NCBI RefSeq assembly: GCF_022870905.1
Contig: NZ_CP091510.1
Coordinates: 558,001 to 622,000 of the forward strand
DNA: 64,000 bases
Source: Neisseria arctica
GTDB lineage: Bacteria > Pseudomonadota > Gammaproteobacteria > Burkholderiales > Neisseriaceae
Direction of reading: 5' to 3'
Notes under the pieces: model-generated
What the model saw: the letters and a program-made list of their open reading frames with translations, nothing else
Told to the model about the DNA's origin: nothing
The model's database searches: none
Position numbers and translations under genes: made by a program
Shown here: positions 17,078-25,401 of the stretch, in pieces
How the letters are laid out: each line of letters begins with the position of its first letter
How positions within the stretch are numbered: the first letter of the stretch is position 1

Positions 17078-18012
17078 GATTTACATCCTTGCTTTTCTGT
17101 ATAGCCTAGGAGATTACATCCATATTGTATTCTTGACTTGTAGTCTAAAATATTTACTCCGCTTACTATTTCAGATACTTTCCGAAATAGCTGTTTATTA
17201 GCAAGATATTTATCATGAATCGGTTGTAATACTCTTTGTTCATCTTTAAGTTGCTTAATATCCCATTGTATTGGGTTGGGTCTATTGTTATATAAATATT
17301 TAAAATTATTAAAACCTTGTGTTATTAATGTATCTCCAGCTTCTTTACGCCAACTATAGATATCAGGATTAGAAAGGATTTTACCAGCACCAAATGTTAT
17401 ATAGGAGCCGCAACCATCTGCTCCGAGGCCTGTTATACAATTACGAGAAACTTTTTCTGCACCTTCAAACCATTTTGCCCCCACTCCTAAGTTTTTCTCA
17501 TATTGGTTACTTGCTGCAAAAAAGTCTGCTCGGTTATCAATGGTATTCATATAATGAACCAATCTATCTTTTGCTTTTTCCGTATTGTAAATGTAATTAA
17601 ATGTTTTATTAGATGTTCTTGAAACATCTTGTCTCATGACGTTCCATGCTTCTTGCATAGAAATATACTTTATTTGATTTGAAATTCCTGTTCTACATGC
17701 ATCACTATACGGATTTGTAGAACATAATCTTTGTACTTCCTGATCTAGTAATTCACTAATTTTTTCAGCTTCTTGAGTTGATAATTCACCACGTTTCATT
17801 CTTTGGAAATGTATTGGGGTGAGATAATTATTTTCTACAGCATTTTTGCCAACGGCGGCATTGATTTGGGCGCTTAATGCCGAATCACCGCCAATGCTGC
17901 CTACAAATGCGCCTACCGCACTGCTGAGACTGCGGATGTTTTCTTTCTGATCTTCGGTGAGGTTGTTCGGATTATCCGCTGCTTCTTGACCGTATAGTCC
18001 TGCCGTAATCAC
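17074..18012 (-). CDS. C6: silent tpsA/cdiA cassette with unrecognised toxin domain
   Basis: The frame holds the end of the pretoxin domain (QEAADNPNNLTEDQKENIRSL, SAQINAAVGKNAVENN) and a C-terminal domain of about 245 residues after VENN. The latter is Cys-containing (RLCSTNPYSDACRTGI, RNCITGLGADGCGSY, GCNLLGYTEKQGC), with a hydrophobic glycine stretch in the middle. I recognise no catalytic motif. Upstream homology continues to the DUS at 18249-18260 but is broken. Around 18190 the segment ELGINS is joined to AANTL with loss of the intervening stalk and a frame change, so the formal GTG start at 18012 lies after the break. A membrane immunity gene overlaps the stop. Confidence 0.72.
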   Translation of the reverse strand: MITAGLYGQEAADNPNNLTEDQKENIRSLSSAVGAFVGSIGGDSALSAQINAAVGKNAVENNYLTPIHFQRMKRGELSTQEAEKISELLDQEVQRLCSTNPYSDACRTGISNQIKYISMQEAWNVMRQDVSRTSNKTFNYIYNTEKAKDRLVHYMNTIDNRADFFAASNQYEKNLGVGAKWFEGAEKVSRNCITGLGADGCGSYITFGAGKILSNPDIYSWRKEAGDTLITQGFNNFKYLYNNRPNPIQWDIKQLKDEQRVLQPIHDKYLANKQLFRKVSEIVSGVNILDYKSRIQYGCNLLGYTEKQGCKS

Positions 18013-18260
18013 TTTGGCTGCGGCCTCCGCACCGGTGCCGGCTATTGCGCCGGTACCGAAGCTGCCGCCGTTGGCATAGGCCAGTAAACCGCCGATGACG
18101 GCATGGCTGAGAAGCTGTGCCGCTTCATTCGGATGACTGCCGCTTTGCCCGAAAGTTTTACCGACCGTTTCGGCGGCATAGGGTGTTGGCGGCTGCTATA
18201 GCGCTGTTGATGCCTAATTCCTGTGTAGTGGTTGCTTTACCGCCAATATTCAGACGGCCT
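18013..18260 (-). pseudogene. C6 stalk remnant, deleted and frame-shifted
   Basis: Bases encoding EGRLNIGGKA-TTQELGINS are followed directly by AIAAANTL and then, out of frame, by the segment that reads ETVGKTFGQSGSHPNEAAQLLSH in C4. Compared with C4, most of the HRQIDALPDIREV-to-GGQSDLQ stretch is missing and eight bases are lost in the APYAAE segment. This separates the DUS boundary from the intact toxin frame. Confidence 0.7.
18249..18260 (-). repeat. intragenic DUS at the C6 boundary
   Basis: AGGCCGTCTGAA on the minus strand within the EGRLNIGG codons. Homology to other cassettes stops about ten bases upstream. The flank (AATAGTAAGAAAAT) resembles the flank of C8. Confidence 0.85.
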
Positions 18261-18297
18261 TCGCTTAGGAGCGTAGTTGCTTGAATAGTAAGAAAAT

Positions 18298-18333
18298 ACT
18301 GTCTGGAAAGCTGGAATTTTTTCAGACGGCAGT
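18298..18333 (-). terminator. degenerate DUS hairpin after the C5 immunity gene
   Basis: ACTGTCTGGAA is paired with TTCAGACGGCAGT. It lies just after the SUKH immunity gene on the minus strand. Confidence 0.6.
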
Positions 18334-18396
18334 GTCATTTACCAAAACAGAAAAATAATTAAATTGAGTTGGCAAAAGAGGTTATTCTACAGTTCG

Positions 18397-18879
18397 TTAA
18401 ATTTCATTAAAGAAATCAGGATTTTCAAACAATTTGTAAATAAAATTTTCTATTGAATCTGCTAATGGGTTCTCCATATCCCATATCCAATATACAGGTT
18501 GTTTAGGTTTGTCTACATCTCGTATATCAAAACAAACAAAATATTCGCTAAATCTTTCGAAAAATGGTACTTGATATGGCTCGAGAACGAAATCTGGAGA
18601 TATTTGTTCTGACTCTCCTTTTAGTATATCTGCAATTGATAGGGGATCCATTAGTCTATTTACTTCCTCTGTTACTTTACTTTTATCAGCACTAGTTTTA
18701 AAGAAACCATATCCTATTTCTTGCCAAAAATAGAGCAAATCAGATGGAATATGAATATATTTTTCCAGCTCTGCAAAGTCGTCATCTGGCAGCTTGAAAA
18801 ATAAATTTTTTTCTACAGGCGATGTATATTCACTTGGGTCATCCATAATAACGGAAGCATTCTTTATTGAATCAAACAT
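18397..18879 (-). CDS. C5 immunity protein, SMI1/KNR4 (SUKH) family
   Basis: A 160-residue acidic cytoplasmic protein with the SUKH layout: an early helix-strand DFAELEKYIHIPSDLLYFWQEIGYGFF, then the hydrophobic NRLMDPLSIADIL motif, and later strands EYFVCFDIRD and PVYWIWDM. SUKH proteins are common immunity partners of nuclease toxins, which fits the HNH-type C5 toxin just upstream (10-base gap). Cognate pairing is inferred from order and family habit. Confidence 0.82.
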   Translation of the reverse strand: MFDSIKNASVIMDDPSEYTSPVEKNLFFKLPDDDFAELEKYIHIPSDLLYFWQEIGYGFFKTSADKSKVTEEVNRLMDPLSIADILKGESEQISPDFVLEPYQVPFFERFSEYFVCFDIRDVDKPKQPVYWIWDMENPLADSIENFIYKLFENPDFFNEI

Positions 18880-18889
18880 ATTATTTATC

Positions 18890-20026
18890 CTAATCTTTTT
18901 GAAGACTTCTTAGTGGGCCACCTGAGCGGTGAATACCGCCTTGATGTTGGTCAGGGTATCTAGCAGGAGTAATATTTTGCCAAATGTTAGCGCCATTATT
19001 TTCTAGTGGTTGAATATGATGTACATCATATTTATCTCCTATATTCCTAATGCGTAGCCCTGTTTTAGATGAATTAACAGGCTTAGTATAGGTTGGCCAT
19101 TTTTGACCTGTATTCTGTTCCCATTCTCTGATGAGTTTAGCTTTATTTCTGCCAAACTCCGCTCGGCGTTTTGCCAACTCCTGCTGGCTTGGTCTGGCTG
19201 TACCATTGGCTCTTATATATTCAGTTAACCCTGCACGCTGGCTAAATTCAATACGATAGCCCGTTTGAGCCTGAATATCATTTAAGTATTCTCGAATATT
19301 CAATGCTCTTTGAGTTACCGCGGTAGGTGTTTGATAAGCCTGATAGTTATTATTAAATCTTGCTACATATTCAGCTTGGCTTCTTCCTCTCGGTTGCGTT
19401 CTTAAAAACTCTGCAAATGCCCTCATTTGAGCAATTTCTGCAGCAGTTATAACACCCCTTCCTTCTGCGTCTATATTTCTATATGTCGGAAACCCATTAA
19501 AGTTAGGTATAAAAGAGCGTACTTGTGCCAATTGAAGATTATTGGCCGCAATATTAGAATCATTTCTCACTAATTGTGGGGCTCTAAATCTTCTTCCGGC
19601 GGTATTATTCTCCACCGCATTCTGCCCAATCACCCCGCCGATCTGCGCACCTAAGGCAGAGCCGCCGTCTCCGGTCGCGCCCACCACGGCAGCAATCGCT
19701 CCCGTAGCGGCTTTGATTTCATCTTTGATATGCTCGGGTAACAGGTTGGCGTTAAATTCTCCCGTTACCGGATCGCGGGCGGTTTGTCCGTCGTCATACT
19801 GTTGCGCCAAATATTGTGCGGCTTTTTCGGCGGCTACGGCTGCACTGCCGCCCGATGCGGGGCTGCTGCCGTTAATGTAGGCCAAGGTCGCGCCCAATGC
19901 GAAGTGTCCCAGTATTTGAGCAGCTTCGTTTTTGTTTTCACCGTGGCCGAACTGCTGTCCGATAGCGGCTGCTGCATAAGGGGCGAGAGTGTTGGCGGCT
20001 GCCTGCAGGTCGCTTTGTCCGCCCAA
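18890..20026 (-). CDS. C5: silent tpsA/cdiA cassette with HNH-type nuclease toxin
   Basis: The frame is open from the DUS at 20107-20118; the formal start is an internal TTG. It carries the same stalk and pretoxin part as C7 (GGQSDLQAAANTLAPYAAAAIGQQ through GVIGQNAVENN). After VENN comes a toxin of about 235 residues. Its C-terminal 50 residues have a His-Me-finger/HNH pattern: YDVHHIQPLENNGANIWQNI, then P-A-x-x-P-D-Q-H, then IHRSGGPLRSL. The double His, the central Asn and the downstream His suggest a metal-dependent DNase. An Arg-rich region (RPSQQELAKRRAEFGRNKAK) precedes it. It is followed by a SUKH immunity gene. Confidence 0.85.
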   Translation of the reverse strand: MGGQSDLQAAANTLAPYAAAAIGQQFGHGENKNEAAQILGHFALGATLAYINGSSPASGGSAAVAAEKAAQYLAQQYDDGQTARDPVTGEFNANLLPEHIKDEIKAATGAIAAVVGATGDGGSALGAQIGGVIGQNAVENNTAGRRFRAPQLVRNDSNIAANNLQLAQVRSFIPNFNGFPTYRNIDAEGRGVITAAEIAQMRAFAEFLRTQPRGRSQAEYVARFNNNYQAYQTPTAVTQRALNIREYLNDIQAQTGYRIEFSQRAGLTEYIRANGTARPSQQELAKRRAEFGRNKAKLIREWEQNTGQKWPTYTKPVNSSKTGLRIRNIGDKYDVHHIQPLENNGANIWQNITPARYPDQHQGGIHRSGGPLRSLQKD

Positions 20027-20106
20027 TACGCCGGTAATGAGGGTGGTTGCGGCATTTAGGGCGCGGCTGTTGCTGCCGCCTATGCCCCAATCGCGGGCTT
20101 TTGCAT

Positions 20107-20118
20107 AGGCCGTCTGAA
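20107..20118 (+). repeat. intragenic DUS at the C5 boundary
   Basis: AGGCCGTCTGAA within the F-Q-T-A codons of the stalk. The cassette's homology to C8 starts about six bases before it. The next 20 bases of flank match the C7 flank. Confidence 0.85.
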
Positions 20119-20146
20119 AGCTTTAGATTGCTTTATATTAAAAAAT

Positions 20147-20183
20147 ATGCCGTCTGAAAAATATAATATTTTTCAGACGGCAT
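20147..20183 (-). terminator. DUS inverted-repeat terminator after the C4 immunity gene
   Basis: ATGCCGTCTGAA and TTCAGACGGCAT, with A/T pairs extending the stem. It is placed between the C4 immunity gene and C5. A stretch of about 190 AT-rich bases without a gene precedes it. Confidence 0.8.
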
Positions 20184-20375
20184 ATTAGCCATTTTATTTT
20201 AGGTAGTTTGATTTATTATACTACTTACCATCATTTTCTGCTCCTTTTAAGAAAGTAAGAAAGCATTAAAATATTTCAAAACTTAATGTTTTTCATTGTG
20301 TTTAATATTTAGAATGTAAATATTTAATAATATGGAGTGAAATTATCTTGCTTATAATTTAAAATTATTATATTT

Positions 20376-20798
20376 TTATTTGCAAGAGTCTACAGGGTAT
20401 CTCCATTGAATGATTATTTGCTTTTGGTTTGAGATATCGTCAAAGCTGATGAATATAGCCTCTTTATCCCGGCATACCCCATTAAATCCAATGGAAGGAA
20501 TTTTATTTTCAATAATGCTATTTATTTTTTTATAGTCTTCTTCTGTTCCTTTGATATAAAAGTTATTAATGCTTAATGGACCTTGTTGGGCGTGATTTTT
20601 TTTATATATTTTATAAGGTTTTATAATATATTCAATTTCGGCTGATATTTTATTATTTCTTTCTGAGTAATCTTTTTTGTACCCGAATTTTTCTTTTTCA
20701 AATTCAAACCTCGTTACTAAGAATATTATAAAAAAGAGGAATGCTGAGAAAAATAGAATTTGGTATCTTAATTTTATATGAATATTAGAATGCCACAT
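20376..20798 (-). CDS. C4 immunity protein (putative), membrane-anchored
   Basis: A 140-residue protein with one N-terminal transmembrane helix (YQILFFSAFLFFIIFLVT, residues about 12-29) and a hydrophilic remainder rich in Lys, Ile and Asn, ending in IIIQWRYPVDSCK. It has a pair of Cys (GVCRDKE and DSCK) that could form a disulfide, so the domain is probably periplasmic. It starts 47 bases after the C4 toxin stop. Topology suggests protection against a toxin acting in the periplasm or at the membrane. The orphan gene at 28240-28731 has the same plan. Confidence 0.65.
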   Translation of the reverse strand: MWHSNIHIKLRYQILFFSAFLFFIIFLVTRFEFEKEKFGYKKDYSERNNKISAEIEYIIKPYKIYKKNHAQQGPLSINNFYIKGTEEDYKKINSIIENKIPSIGFNGVCRDKEAIFISFDDISNQKQIIIQWRYPVDSCK

Positions 20799-20845
20799 TA
20801 AAATAACTCCAATTGAAATATTTTATATATTTATGTATTTTCTGT

Positions 20846-22528
20846 TCAGTCTGTAATAAATTTTCCAATTTTTACCATATTTGCTTTCCCAATAGAGCCA
20901 GAAGGAGATTTAGTTGTTGTAATTCCAAATTCAAAAGATATTTTTCCACTAGGAGTTTTGCTACTACCTACACAGGCAAAATAACCACATCCTGATATTG
21001 TTGTAGATTGCCCTTGAAGGGTATTTGTAATTGTTTCCCATAAACGAGCTTTTTCAATAGATGATAAATTATTAATATTACCTGCTGTAGCTGTTACGCT
21101 GGGTATACCTAAAAAATTAATATTATTATTTTCTTTAATGTTTGGGGAGGCTGATGCTCCTAAAAATATTTCTCCAGTAACTCTATTTACAGCTAAGCTT
21201 AGTCCGTAGTTTAATTTATCAGTAATAGGTAAATTAATAGTAGTAGCCCAGTAATGAATGCTGGGATTATTAGCCCATGGGGTATTATAATAGTTTACAA
21301 AAGCAGGTATAGGCTTAGCTGGATTATTATTTCCATAAGAATTTAATTCTTTCTTTGTTATTTCTCGACTTAAATCTGCTTCCTTAACATATTTGCTACA
21401 TAAGGTAATATTACCATTTTCAGCACATGCAGCTTTTAATTTTTCATTACGATTTTTACTTATTGCATAAAGCTTTTGTTGAGCTGTGCGATAACATGCA
21501 GCTATATTTTGATTTTGTGAGCAAGATTTAATAGTATCTCGATATTTATCCCAATCTTGCTGAAGTAAGTAATTATTTTCTACCGCATTTTTGCCAACGG
21601 CGGCATTGATTTGGGCGCTTAATGCCGAATCACCGCCAATGCTGCCTACAAATGCGCCTACCGCACTGCTGAGGCTGCGGATGTTTTCTTTCTGATCTTC
21701 GGTGAGGTTGTTCGGATTATCGGCGGCTTCTTGACCGTATAGTCCTGCCGTAATCGCTTTGGCTGCGGCTTCCGCACCGGCGCCGGCTACTGCGCCGGTA
21801 CCGAAACTGCCGCCGTTGGCATAGGCCAGTAAACCGCCGATGACGGCATGGCTGAGAAGCTGTGCCGCTTCATTCGGATGACTGCCGCTTTGCCCGAAAG
21901 TTTTACCGACCGTTTCGGCTGCATAGGGGGCGAGGGTGTTGGCGGCTGCCTGTAAATCGCTCTGTCCGCCAAGCAGGCCGGTGGCTAGGGTGGAAACCAC
22001 ATTCAGTGCGCGGGATTTGCTGCCGCCCATCTCCCAGTCTTTGGCTGCCCGGCTGGCTAGATCCAATCGTACGGCCGCTGTATCTATGGCAGCCTGATCA
22101 TTGCTTTGCAATGCCGTCTGAAGCTGTTCTTGTGCCTGTTGCTGCTCTTTTAGGGCATCGGCAGCCATATTGCCGCTAAAGGTGCGTACGGCGGAGAAGA
22201 TGTCGGCAGTGGCTTTGGCAACGGTTTGCTGTTTCTGCATCACCTCGCGGATATCGGGTAGGGCGTCGATTTGGCGGTGGGCGGTTGCCGCATCGCTGTT
22301 GATGCCCAATTCCTGCGCGGTGGCTGCTTTACCGCCGATATTCAGACGGCCTTCGCTTAGGGTGGCGTAGGTGGTGCCGCTGTCGCCACCGCTTTCGTAT
22401 TGCGGCAGGGTAGGGGCGAAGCCGGCTCCTTGGTTCATACTTTGTCCGGCAATGGCGGATGATTTGCCCAATGCGCTTTGTTTGAAGGCTTCGCCGGAAT
22501 TGAGCTGTCCGCCGTAGCCGCCGCTCAA
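20846..22528 (-). CDS. C4: silent tpsA/cdiA cassette with unrecognised toxin domain
   Basis: A long partial TpsA; the TTG at 22528 is formal. It spans the segment GGYGGQLNSGEAFKQSALGKSSA, the EGRLNIGG segment with its DUS (22341-22352), a second DUS in LQTALQS, the helical linker, SHPNEAAQLLSH, pretoxin and VENN. The C-terminal domain after VENN is about 240 residues. It contains Cys pairs early (KSCSQNQNIAAC, AACAENGNITLC) and ends in a beta-rich half with SIHYWATTINLP, TGEIFLGASASP and GCGYFACVGSSK. I do not recognise the fold. Upstream the frame is broken by a seven-base loss near 22712, so the cassette is not continuous with its own 5' homology. Confidence 0.78.
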   Translation of the reverse strand: MSGGYGGQLNSGEAFKQSALGKSSAIAGQSMNQGAGFAPTLPQYESGGDSGTTYATLSEGRLNIGGKAATAQELGINSDAATAHRQIDALPDIREVMQKQQTVAKATADIFSAVRTFSGNMAADALKEQQQAQEQLQTALQSNDQAAIDTAAVRLDLASRAAKDWEMGGSKSRALNVVSTLATGLLGGQSDLQAAANTLAPYAAETVGKTFGQSGSHPNEAAQLLSHAVIGGLLAYANGGSFGTGAVAGAGAEAAAKAITAGLYGQEAADNPNNLTEDQKENIRSLSSAVGAFVGSIGGDSALSAQINAAVGKNAVENNYLLQQDWDKYRDTIKSCSQNQNIAACYRTAQQKLYAISKNRNEKLKAACAENGNITLCSKYVKEADLSREITKKELNSYGNNNPAKPIPAFVNYYNTPWANNPSIHYWATTINLPITDKLNYGLSLAVNRVTGEIFLGASASPNIKENNNINFLGIPSVTATAGNINNLSSIEKARLWETITNTLQGQSTTISGCGYFACVGSSKTPSGKISFEFGITTTKSPSGSIGKANMVKIGKFITD

Positions 22529-22728
22529 CCCGATATTTGACGCTTTGTAGCTGCTTTGGTTTTGAATATCTTCAAAGGTAAGGCTGTCGGCAGTCAGCTC
22601 GTTTTGCGCTGCGGGGGCGGTTGAGGTGATGGCGCCGCCTTTGAGGTGGACGCTGTCGGCTTTGACATGGTAGCCGCCTTCTCCGGCAAAGAGGCCGGAT
22701 TGTCGGTTGCGCTTTGTCCGCCGACTTC
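22529..22728 (-). pseudogene. C4 5' remnant with 7-bp deletion
   Basis: TpsA homology begins at GGQSAT (about 22728) and runs to the start of the intact frame. Where other copies read GQSATVNRQSG, one of two direct GGTTG copies and the bases AC are missing, which shifts the frame. This looks like slippage between the direct repeats. Confidence 0.65.
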
Positions 22729-22800
22729 AGAACTCGTAGGTATGGTTAACTGCCCTATGCGGCATAACCGTACGAATCCCTTTGAAATGAAAATATGCAC

Positions 22801-22842
22801 AGCCGTCTGAAACAGTTTTAAGAAAACGGATTTCAGACGGCT
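22801..22842 (-). terminator. DUS hairpin between C3 immunity and C4 (second of two)
   Basis: AGCCGTCTGAAA and TTTCAGACGGCT around an 18-base loop, followed by T5 on the plus strand. It is the second of two hairpins downstream of the C3 immunity gene. Confidence 0.7.
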
Positions 22843-22852
22843 TTTTAAATAA

Positions 22853-22889
22853 ATGCCGTCTGAAAAGTTAGAGTTTTTTCAGACAGCAT
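22853..22889 (-). terminator. DUS hairpin after the C3 immunity gene (first of two)
   Basis: ATGCCGTCTGAA with a diverged arm TTCAGACAGCAT. The two hairpins in tandem suggest two past insertion or recombination events at this spot. Confidence 0.7.
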
Positions 22890-22968
22890 AGAACTGTCAA
22901 TTATAGAAAGTATACTATAGGTACGTCCCATATCTGTGAATTTTATATATTATTTAGGTTGCAACTTA

Positions 22969-23235
22969 CTAATCATCCTTATTTACTATATCAAATAGAT
23001 TTTTAGTAAGATTTAGGCATTCATCTTTGCTTAATTTGAACTCTTCTCCCATATCCATTGCAATTAAATTCATAATTATATCTCGGCTTTCTTCGTTAAA
23101 ATTAGATGAATATTTATTTAGAATTTTCATAGATATATAAGAAATAATATTTGCATCAAAATTATTTTCAATGTTATCTTTTAAATATAAGAGTGCATCT
23201 AAAAAGCTTCGATCAAAATTAGTATTAATCTTCAT
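22969..23235 (-). CDS. C3 immunity protein (putative)
   Basis: An 88-residue acidic helical protein. Its ATG overlaps the stop of the C3 toxin frame by four bases. The general plan (FLDALLYLKDNI ... LTKNLFDIVNKDD) resembles the C2 immunity protein, which also has SLIDALLFFEF near its start, so the two may be distant members of one immunity family. Assignment is by position, size and composition. Confidence 0.7.
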   Translation of the reverse strand: MKINTNFDRSFLDALLYLKDNIENNFDANIISYISMKILNKYSSNFNEESRDIIMNLIAMDMGEEFKLSKDECLNLTKNLFDIVNKDD

Positions 23236-24665
23236 TTTTTAATTCCTTGATTAATTTCATGGCCTGTTGGTGGATAATGTTGCCCAGAAACAACTTGACC
23301 ATTTATAGATTTTGGATGTACTTGAATGACATTTCCATTTTTGTCATAATTTTCCATCCATTGTCGAACATGACCATTGTTAGGATTATATTCTGTTACA
23401 AAAGAAGCTCCTCTTGTATATCCTGCTTTTTTAGAAGGAACTTCTTTATCATAATACCTTATACGCCCATCAGGTAATTTTGTTATTCTAACAGCTGACT
23501 TTTGAGCCCCCTGAAGGCCAGATAATTTTGCCCGCAAAGCTGCTTGTGCATTCAAATTATTAGAAGTGGAGGGATTATTTCTGTTAGATACCTTTTCATT
23601 AATAGCAGGTGCCTCTTTAGATATGTCAGTATGTTTGACACCTTTCAGATTATTAACTTTACTGGCACCAGTAGTACCTACCATTCCTGCTTTACCTACA
23701 CTCAACGTATCCACCGCCAGTTGCACATAATTGGCAGCCTGTTCAGATAAGCCCAGCTTTTTCAAACCTTGAACAGTAACAGTAGGTCTTTGTTCGCTGG
23801 CTTTCTTTCCGAAATTGCTCAAACCGGTAATCAGATGGTCGCTTGATGAAGCGAGGCCAACTGCTGCTGCACCACAAGTCAGGCCAAATGTTTGGGCACA
23901 AGTGGCTGCGCCACCTTTTACCGAAATAACAATACCCGATGCACCGCCTACAATTTCAGCACCCGGAGTGATATAGCGATGGAGGATACTTTTATCTTCA
24001 CGGCTCAGCTTTTCGTATTGTGCTGTTAAATAATCAGCAAGTATTTTCGGATTATCGGATAAGAATTGCATTGACTCGATTTGTAAGTCTTTATAACTTC
24101 CCGAAAATCTTGTGTCTTGAGCAAACGCAATAATACGTTTGACATCTTGACGGCATTCTTGAATTCTACCGCCCTGGCACTCTTTGTGTACTTTATCCTT
24201 TAATACTTTATATATATTTCGAACTTCTCTTGATGTTTTAGCTAAAGCATTCTCAGTCAGATAGAAATTATTCTCGACTGCATTCTGCCCAATCACCCCA
24301 CCGATCTGCGCGCCTAAGGCAGAGCCGCCGTCTCCGGTTGCGCCAACGATAGACGCAATTACACCGGTAGTCGATTTAATTTCTTCTTTGATATGCTCGG
24401 GTAACAGGTTAGCGTTAAATTCTCCTGTTATCGGGTCGCGGGCGGTTTGTCCGTCGTCATACTGTTGTGCCAAATATTGTGCGGCTTTTTCGGCGGCTAC
24501 GGCTGCGCTGCCGCCCGATGCGGGGCTGCTGCCGTTAATGTAGGCCAAGGTCGCGCCCAATGCGAAGTATCCCAGTATTTGGGCGGCTTCGTTTTTGTTT
24601 TCACCGTGGCCGAACTGCTGCCCGATAGCGGCTGCGGCATAAGGGGCGAGGGTGTTGGCGGCTTT
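23232..24665 (-). CDS. C3: silent tpsA/cdiA cassette with putative nuclease-type toxin
   Basis: Homologous coding starts at AANTLAPYAAAAIGQQ just after a fusion point at about 24665; the frame upstream of that is a shadow. It contains the LAYINGSSPASGG stalk, pretoxin, VENN, and a toxin region of about 330 residues. That region begins with a helical, Cys-containing part (VHKECQGGRIQECRQDV) and a hydrophobic GGASGIVISVKGG segment. It ends in a compact domain (RITKLPDGRIRYYDKEVPSKK, TRGASFVTEYNPNNGHVRQW, SGQHYPPTGHE). The last domain has the look of small CDI RNase/nuclease tails, but I cannot name it. The immunity gene overlaps the stop. Confidence 0.78.
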   Translation of the reverse strand, partial: KAANTLAPYAAAAIGQQFGHGENKNEAAQILGYFALGATLAYINGSSPASGGSAAVAAEKAAQYLAQQYDDGQTARDPITGEFNANLLPEHIKEEIKSTTGVIASIVGATGDGGSALGAQIGGVIGQNAVENNFYLTENALAKTSREVRNIYKVLKDKVHKECQGGRIQECRQDVKRIIAFAQDTRFSGSYKDLQIESMQFLSDNPKILADYLTAQYEKLSREDKSILHRYITPGAEIVGGASGIVISVKGGAATCAQTFGLTCGAAAVGLASSSDHLITGLSNFGKKASEQRPTVTVQGLKKLGLSEQAANYVQLAVDTLSVGKAGMVGTTGASKVNNLKGVKHTDISKEAPAINEKVSNRNNPSTSNNLNAQAALRAKLSGLQGAQKSAVRITKLPDGRIRYYDKEVPSKKAGYTRGASFVTEYNPNNGHVRQWMENYDKNGNVIQVHPKSINGQVVSGQHYPPTGHEINQGIKK

Positions 24666-25349
24666 GGCCGGATTCAAGGCGTATGTTTTGGGCGGCATCA
24701 AGGGCGATGGTGTCGCCCGCGCCGGCGTTGGTGTGGTGCAGCCGGATGTCGCCTTCGGTAGCTTGTAGATTGAGGTTGCCGCCGGCGGTGAGGCTGTTGG
24801 CCTGGCTTTGGGCATAGCTTTGGTTTTGGCTGGAATTGGCGGTTTTGAAGCCGACACCGGCTTCCACCTTGGCAATCACGCCCTTGCCGGAAACGGCATT
24901 ATAGGCCTGATAACCCTGCGCGGCGGCGGCCATGCCTTGCAGGGCGCGGGTGCGGCCATCGGCTTTGCTTTCGGCTGCACCTTCTACGGCGTTGAGCAAA
25001 TCAATCAGCGGTGAGGAGACTTTGGCAAAGCTGCCGATTTTGACATCGCGCTCGGATTGCTGATTGCTGCCGTAGTTGCTGTCGGCCAAGACATCGATGC
25101 TTTGGGCGCGGATGTTGATATCCTTGGTGGCGGAAACATCGGCCACTTGCTGGGTGTAGCGTTCTGAGGCACGGATGTTGACGTTGCCGTCGAGGCTGCC
25201 GATTTAGGCTTTGACTTGCTCTACCTGATTGCTGCGGCTGTTTTGGGTGTTTTTCATCCAACCGCTGAAGTATTCAGTGTCGGAGATTTGGACGGAGCCG
25301 ATGCCGCTGCTGGTTTTTTGTTCGCTTTGGCTTTTGAAATTGTTAGAGA
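24661..25349 (-). pseudogene. C3 stalk remnant with nonsense codon and out-of-frame fusion
   Basis: Homologous to TpsA from the segment SSGIGS-QISDTEYFSGWMKNT to LESGQS, but clearly diverged in the middle (DVLADSNYGSNQQSERDVKIGS, EGAAESKADGRTRALQGM). A TAA stands at about 25204-25206 where TpsA has a Gln codon. At 24661-24665 the LESGQS segment is joined directly, in the wrong frame, to the AANTLAPYA segment that belongs several hundred codons further on. So C3 cannot encode one continuous protein. Confidence 0.8.
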
Positions 25350-25353
25350 ACAA

Positions 25354-25386
25354 AGGCCGTCTGAAAATTGATATTTCAGATGGCCT
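25354..25386 (-). terminator. DUS hairpin after the C2 immunity gene
   Basis: AGGCCGTCTGAA with a diverged partner TTCAGATGGCCT. It sits between the C2 immunity gene and the C3 remnant. Confidence 0.75.
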
Positions 25387-25401
25387 TTATTTAGCTGTTA
25401 G

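Noticed and set aside
22905-22930. Possible Correia-type repeat near TATACTATAGG
   Set aside because: Only a few bases agree with the remembered Correia end sequence and there is no matching partner end; no Correia element was recognised in the window.
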